Shown one piece after another: positions 61,479-64,000 of a stretch of 64,000 nucleotides of DNA. The position numbers and the translations under genes are program-made. The notes below the pieces were generated by a model that was not told the DNA's origin, searched no databases, and saw only the letters and a program-made list of their open reading frames with translations. Position 1 is the stretch's first letter. Each line of letters opens with the position of its first letter. The stretch spans positions 248,001 through 312,000 of the forward strand of contig NZ_JAVFJK010000002.1 of assembly GCF_030908215.1 (NCBI RefSeq), given 5' to 3'. The stretch is from Sinomonas sp. ASV486. Its GTDB lineage: Bacteria; Actinomycetota; Actinomycetes; Actinomycetales; Micrococcaceae.

Positions 61479-62234
61479 ATGCCTGACTCACTCACCGCCG
61501 GACTTGCAGAAGTGGCGCGGTTCGTCCCCCAGCTCCTGCTGTTCCTCGTCATCCTGATCGTGGGCCTGCTCGTGGCCAAGGCGATCGCAAACGGGCTCTC
61601 GCGCCTCCTGACCAAGATCGGATTCGACCGCTGGGTCGAACGGGGCGGCGTGAAGCGCGCCCTCGCCGGGTCCAACCTCGACGCGAGCACCATTGTCTCC
61701 AAGATCATCTATTACGCTCTCGTCCTCTTCGTGCTTCAATTCGCGTTCGGCGTTTTCGGCCCGAATCCAGTCAGCACTCTGCTCGCGGCCATCATCGGAT
61801 TCCTGCCCAAGGTTGTCGTCGCCATTATCATCGTGATCGTGAGCGCGGCGATCGCCGCCGCTGTGAAGACGCTCATTCAGGGCTCTCTGGGCGGCCTGTC
61901 GTACGGCAAGACGCTCGCCAATATCGCGAGCATCTTCATCATCGGCATCGGCATCATCGCCGCCCTCAACCAGGTGGACATCGCGGTCACGGTCACGACC
62001 CCCATCCTCATCGCCGTGCTCGCGGCCATCGTCGGAGTGGTGATCGTGGGAGTGGGCGGCGGCCTCATCAAGCCCATGTCCCAGCGCTGGGAGCGCTACC
62101 TCTCCCGCGCCGAGAATGAGGCCCCGCGCGTCAAGGCGCACGCCGAGGCCGCCCCGCCGGCTACCGAGCAGATCAAGGAAGCAGCCCGCCAGCACATGCC
62201 GCCGACCCAGAGCGACGGTGCCCACCGCTACTGA
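61479..62234 (+). CDS. Membrane protein with conserved TM-helix repeats (MscS-related)
   Basis: 251 residues. Two copies of the PF05552-type TM helix: FVPQLLLFLVILIVGLLVAKAIANGLSRLL and FLPKVVVAIIIVIVSAAIAAAVKTLIQGSL, plus three more helices and a charged tail. Relatives are CmpX-like mechanosensitive channel proteins. GGGAGG precedes ATG 61479. Likely an envelope-stress function with the next two genes. Confidence 0.8.
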   Translation: MPDSLTAGLAEVARFVPQLLLFLVILIVGLLVAKAIANGLSRLLTKIGFDRWVERGGVKRALAGSNLDASTIVSKIIYYALVLFVLQFAFGVFGPNPVSTLLAAIIGFLPKVVVAIIIVIVSAAIAAAVKTLIQGSLGGLSYGKTLANIASIFIIGIGIIAALNQVDIAVTVTTPILIAVLAAIVGVVIVGVGGGLIKPMSQRWERYLSRAENEAPRVKAHAEAAPPATEQIKEAARQHMPPTQSDGAHRY

Positions 62235-62303
62235 GGCGGCCCGCTGCCTCTCACGGAACACGTAACAGATGCAGGCCAGAAGAGCCAGAAGAGGAGAACC
62301 ACA

Positions 62304-62828
62304 ATGTTCACGAGTGCGGACCTAGAGGACCTCAAGGACGGCCAGGGAGATGTGGTCTCGCAGGACGGGGAGAAGATCGGCGCCATCGGCGAGTTCTACC
62401 TCGACGACCACACGGACGTGCCCGCATGGGTCACGGTGAAGACCGGGCTCTTCGGCACCAAGGAATCCTTCGTTCCCCTCGAGGGGGCCAGGATCGCGGA
62501 GGAGAACCTCGTGGTCCCGTATACGAAGGATCACATCAAGGATGCTCCCCGCGTCGACGCTGAGGAGCACCTCGAACCGGGCGAGGAGGACCGGCTCTAC
62601 CGCCACTATGGACGCTCCGCTCCGGCCCAGGGACTGGCGGGCACCGAGCGGGCCCAGAACGAGGCGGCTCTGCAGGACGGGCCGATCGGCCGACGCCAAC
62701 TGGCGATGGGCCTCCGTCGGCGCCCCCTCGGGAATGGTCTGAACCAGCCCGTCCCTGTGGAGAACACACCGGTCGACGGTAGCGCGGTCGAGACGGACAG
62801 GAACATCGGTGACGACCGACTCCGGTGA
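62304..62828 (+). CDS. PRC-barrel domain protein
   Basis: 174 residues. N-terminal PRC barrel (DGQGDVVSQDGEKIGAIGEFYLDDHTDVPAWVTVKTGLFGTKESFVPLEGARI...), an acidic middle and a basic end. Such proteins are common stress proteins of soil actinobacteria. GAGGAG precedes ATG 62304. Overlaps the next gene by 20 bases. Confidence 0.87.
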   Translation: MFTSADLEDLKDGQGDVVSQDGEKIGAIGEFYLDDHTDVPAWVTVKTGLFGTKESFVPLEGARIAEENLVVPYTKDHIKDAPRVDAEEHLEPGEEDRLYRHYGRSAPAQGLAGTERAQNEAALQDGPIGRRQLAMGLRRRPLGNGLNQPVPVENTPVDGSAVETDRNIGDDRLR

Positions 62829-63315
62829 CGGACGGCGGGGTTCGCCAAGACGGCGCGATCCGCGGCCGGAGCCGGGTGACCGGACGGAGCCGACGGAACC
62901 GGCGGGCGCCCCGGCCCACGGACTCGGAGGAGCCTCGCCCGAGGACCCGCGGACTCGGTCCGGCGCCCCGCAGCCCGGCTCGCCCCGGGCGGACTCACCG
63001 CAGCCGGGCTCGCCCCGGGCAGACTCGTCGCAACCGGGCTCGCCCCGGCCCGGGGTGTCCCGGGCCGGGGCCACGTGGACCGCGGTCATCGCGGGCCTCG
63101 TGGTCTTCATCCTGCTCGTGGTGTTCTTCATCCAGAACCAGGACATGGCCCAAGTCCACTTCCTGGGCCTCGTCGGTCCGGTGCCCCTCGGGATCGCGCT
63201 GTTCATCGCGGCCGTGGCCGGCGGGGTGCTGGTGGCCATCGCCGGCGCCGTGCGGATCTTTCAACTTCGAGCCGCCGCCCGCCGGGCACGGCGCACGACG
63301 CCGCCCCGGCGCTGA
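62809..63315 (+). CDS. LapA/DUF1049-family membrane protein
   Basis: 168 residues. The first ~85 are Pro/Gly/Ser/Arg-rich with the repeat PQPGSPRADS, then LapA-type helices (TAVIAGLVVFILLVVFFIQNQDMAQVHFLG and LGIALFIAAVAGGVLVAIAGAV). GTG 62809 follows AGGAA and lies inside the end of the PRC-barrel gene. The repeat-rich leader is probably cytoplasmic and variable in length. Confidence 0.82.
   Translation: MTTDSGDGRRGSPRRRDPRPEPGDRTEPTEPAGAPAHGLGGASPEDPRTRSGAPQPGSPRADSPQPGSPRADSSQPGSPRPGVSRAGATWTAVIAGLVVFILLVVFFIQNQDMAQVHFLGLVGPVPLGIALFIAAVAGGVLVAIAGAVRIFQLRAAARRARRTTPPRR
62971..63053 (+). repeat. 30-bp in-frame tandem repeat inside the LapA-type gene
   Basis: Units at 62971, 63001 and 63031 (last partial), each coding PQPGSPRADS or a close variant. 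In-frame length makes copy-number change tolerable. Confidence 0.85.
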
Positions 63316-63318
63316 CCA

Positions 63319-64000
63319 TCACCCCCGCTGTAGGGCCTCCGTGGCCGCCCAGCTCGCGAGCAGCCGCAGCCGCTCCTCGCTCGCCGAACCGGGCTCGGCC
63401 GTGTAGGCGAACATAGTCCAGCCGGGATTGGCGGGCAGTTCCATGGCCTCGTAGGCGAGCTCGAGGTCGCCGACCACGGGGTGGTGGATCCGCTTGTGGC
63501 CCGTGCGGTGGAAGCGGACGTTGTGGGCTGCCCAGCGCACGCGGAACTCCTCGCTCGTCACGGAGAGTTCGCCGATGAGCTCCTGGAGGGCGCGGTCGTG
63601 GGGGCTGCGGCCGGCGTAGCCCCGGAGGGTCGCGACGACGTCGTCCATGTTCTTCTCCCAGTCCGGGTAGAAGTCGCGCGCCGCGGGGCTCGTGAAGAGG
63701 AAGCGTGCGTTGTTGGCCGGCGTCCCCGGGGACGCGGTGGCCTCCGTGACGGGAGTGTACAGGGCGCGGCCCAGCGCGTTGGCCGCGACGAAGTCCATCC
63801 GCTCGTTGCGCACCCAGGCCGGCGCGCCGGTGACGGCGTCGAGGAAGCGCTGGAGGCTGTCCCTGACCTCGGGTGCACCCGACCCACGCGCACGACGGCG
63901 CGTGCCCGCCGCGCCCTGAGCAGCGGACTGCTGCGACGCCGACCGCTGCGACGCCCTGGCGAGGTCGAAAAGGTGGGTCGTCTCGGCCTCGTCGAGCTGG
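63319..64000 (-). CDS. XRE-family MmyB-like regulator, 3' part
   Basis: The gene runs off the right end of the window; 227 codons are seen and the N-terminal HTH is outside. The visible part begins QLDEAETTHLFDLAR, the linker after the HTH, then GAPAWVRNERMDFVAANALGRALYTP, YPDWEKNMDD and RFHRTGHKRIHHPVVGDLELAYEAMEL, the MmyB-like ligand domain. Closely related in plan to the gene at 57320. Ends three bases after the convergent LapA-type gene. Confidence 0.87.
   Translation of the reverse strand, partial: QLDEAETTHLFDLARASQRSASQQSAAQGAAGTRRRARGSGAPEVRDSLQRFLDAVTGAPAWVRNERMDFVAANALGRALYTPVTEATASPGTPANNARFLFTSPAARDFYPDWEKNMDDVVATLRGYAGRSPHDRALQELIGELSVTSEEFRVRWAAHNVRFHRTGHKRIHHPVVGDLELAYEAMELPANPGWTMFAYTAEPGSASEERLRLLASWAATEALQRG

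Noticed and set aside
62971-63053. CRISPR-like array in the LapA-type gene
   Set aside because: Units are contiguous 30-bp in-frame coding repeats without spacers.

Overview
The window is high-GC DNA from an actinobacterium. Gene content (sigma-B/F type factor, MmyB-like regulators, DUF2637, beta-ketoadipate genes, 2Fe-2S/P450 chains) and codon use fit a soil member of the Micrococcaceae (Arthrobacter/Sinomonas type). The genus is an inference; no rRNA or tRNA gene was seen to confirm it.

Layout. 0-9 kb: end of a GH130-like gene, a GH2 beta-mannosidase, a DUF1801 gene between two 20-bp direct repeats, a large secreted YncE/phosphoesterase protein, and SOUL, SRPBCC and prolyl iminopeptidase genes. 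9-13.9 kb is an accessory patch of visibly lower GC: a decayed YheO-type regulator, a dif-like 25-mer, a tightly overlapping three-gene operon of unknown function (TIGR04255-like protein, HTH/ParS-DUF2384-like protein, CSQTCD-motif protein) with two 10-bp iterons before it, one small gene and about 0.9 kb of empty DNA. 13.9-23.2 kb: eight genes in the order P450, PEP-synthase N-part, PEP-mobile-domain subunit, SDR, ferredoxin, ferredoxin reductase, HD phosphohydrolase, aldehyde dehydrogenase. This matches the p-cresol (alkylphenol) creJIHGFEDC system of Corynebacterium glutamicum. 23.3-29.2 kb: a LacI-controlled sugar ABC operon with two lesions (a frameshifted binding protein and a truncated sugar-phosphate isomerase) and a Gfo/Idh/MocA oxidoreductase. 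29.3-35.7 kb: two VOC proteins, a TetR gene and an SigF/SigB-like factor with two identical-core dyads between them, an orphan LuxR response regulator lacking its phospho-acceptor Asp, an MmyB-like regulator, and ilvD. 35.8-43.1 kb: DUF2637 protein, a three-gene cytochrome b operon including an unlisted 58-residue membrane protein, an aromatic aldehyde dehydrogenase with a divergent TetR, and an FtsX-type ABC transporter. 43.1-47.6 kb: pcaDFIJ plus an IclR regulator. 47.9-56.5 kb: SRPBCC proteins, an arylformamidase-like hydrolase, patatin, YnfA, a merR/merA pair, a lipoprotein and an aldo/keto reductase. 56.5-64 kb: SDR, regulator and cupin, a MobA-type hydroxybenzoate monooxygenase, and membrane and stress proteins.

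How it fits together. Several blocks converge on aromatic catabolism. The cre-like cluster would turn 4-alkylphenols into 4-hydroxybenzoate, the 39-kb dehydrogenase would oxidise benzaldehydes, the MobA-like enzyme would turn 3-hydroxybenzoate into protocatechuate, and pcaDFIJ would finish the beta-ketoadipate pathway. A shared 15-bp dyad (GTTC-N7-GAAC) lies upstream of both pcaD and the monooxygenase, suggesting one IclR regulon. The protocatechuate ring-cleavage genes are not in the window.
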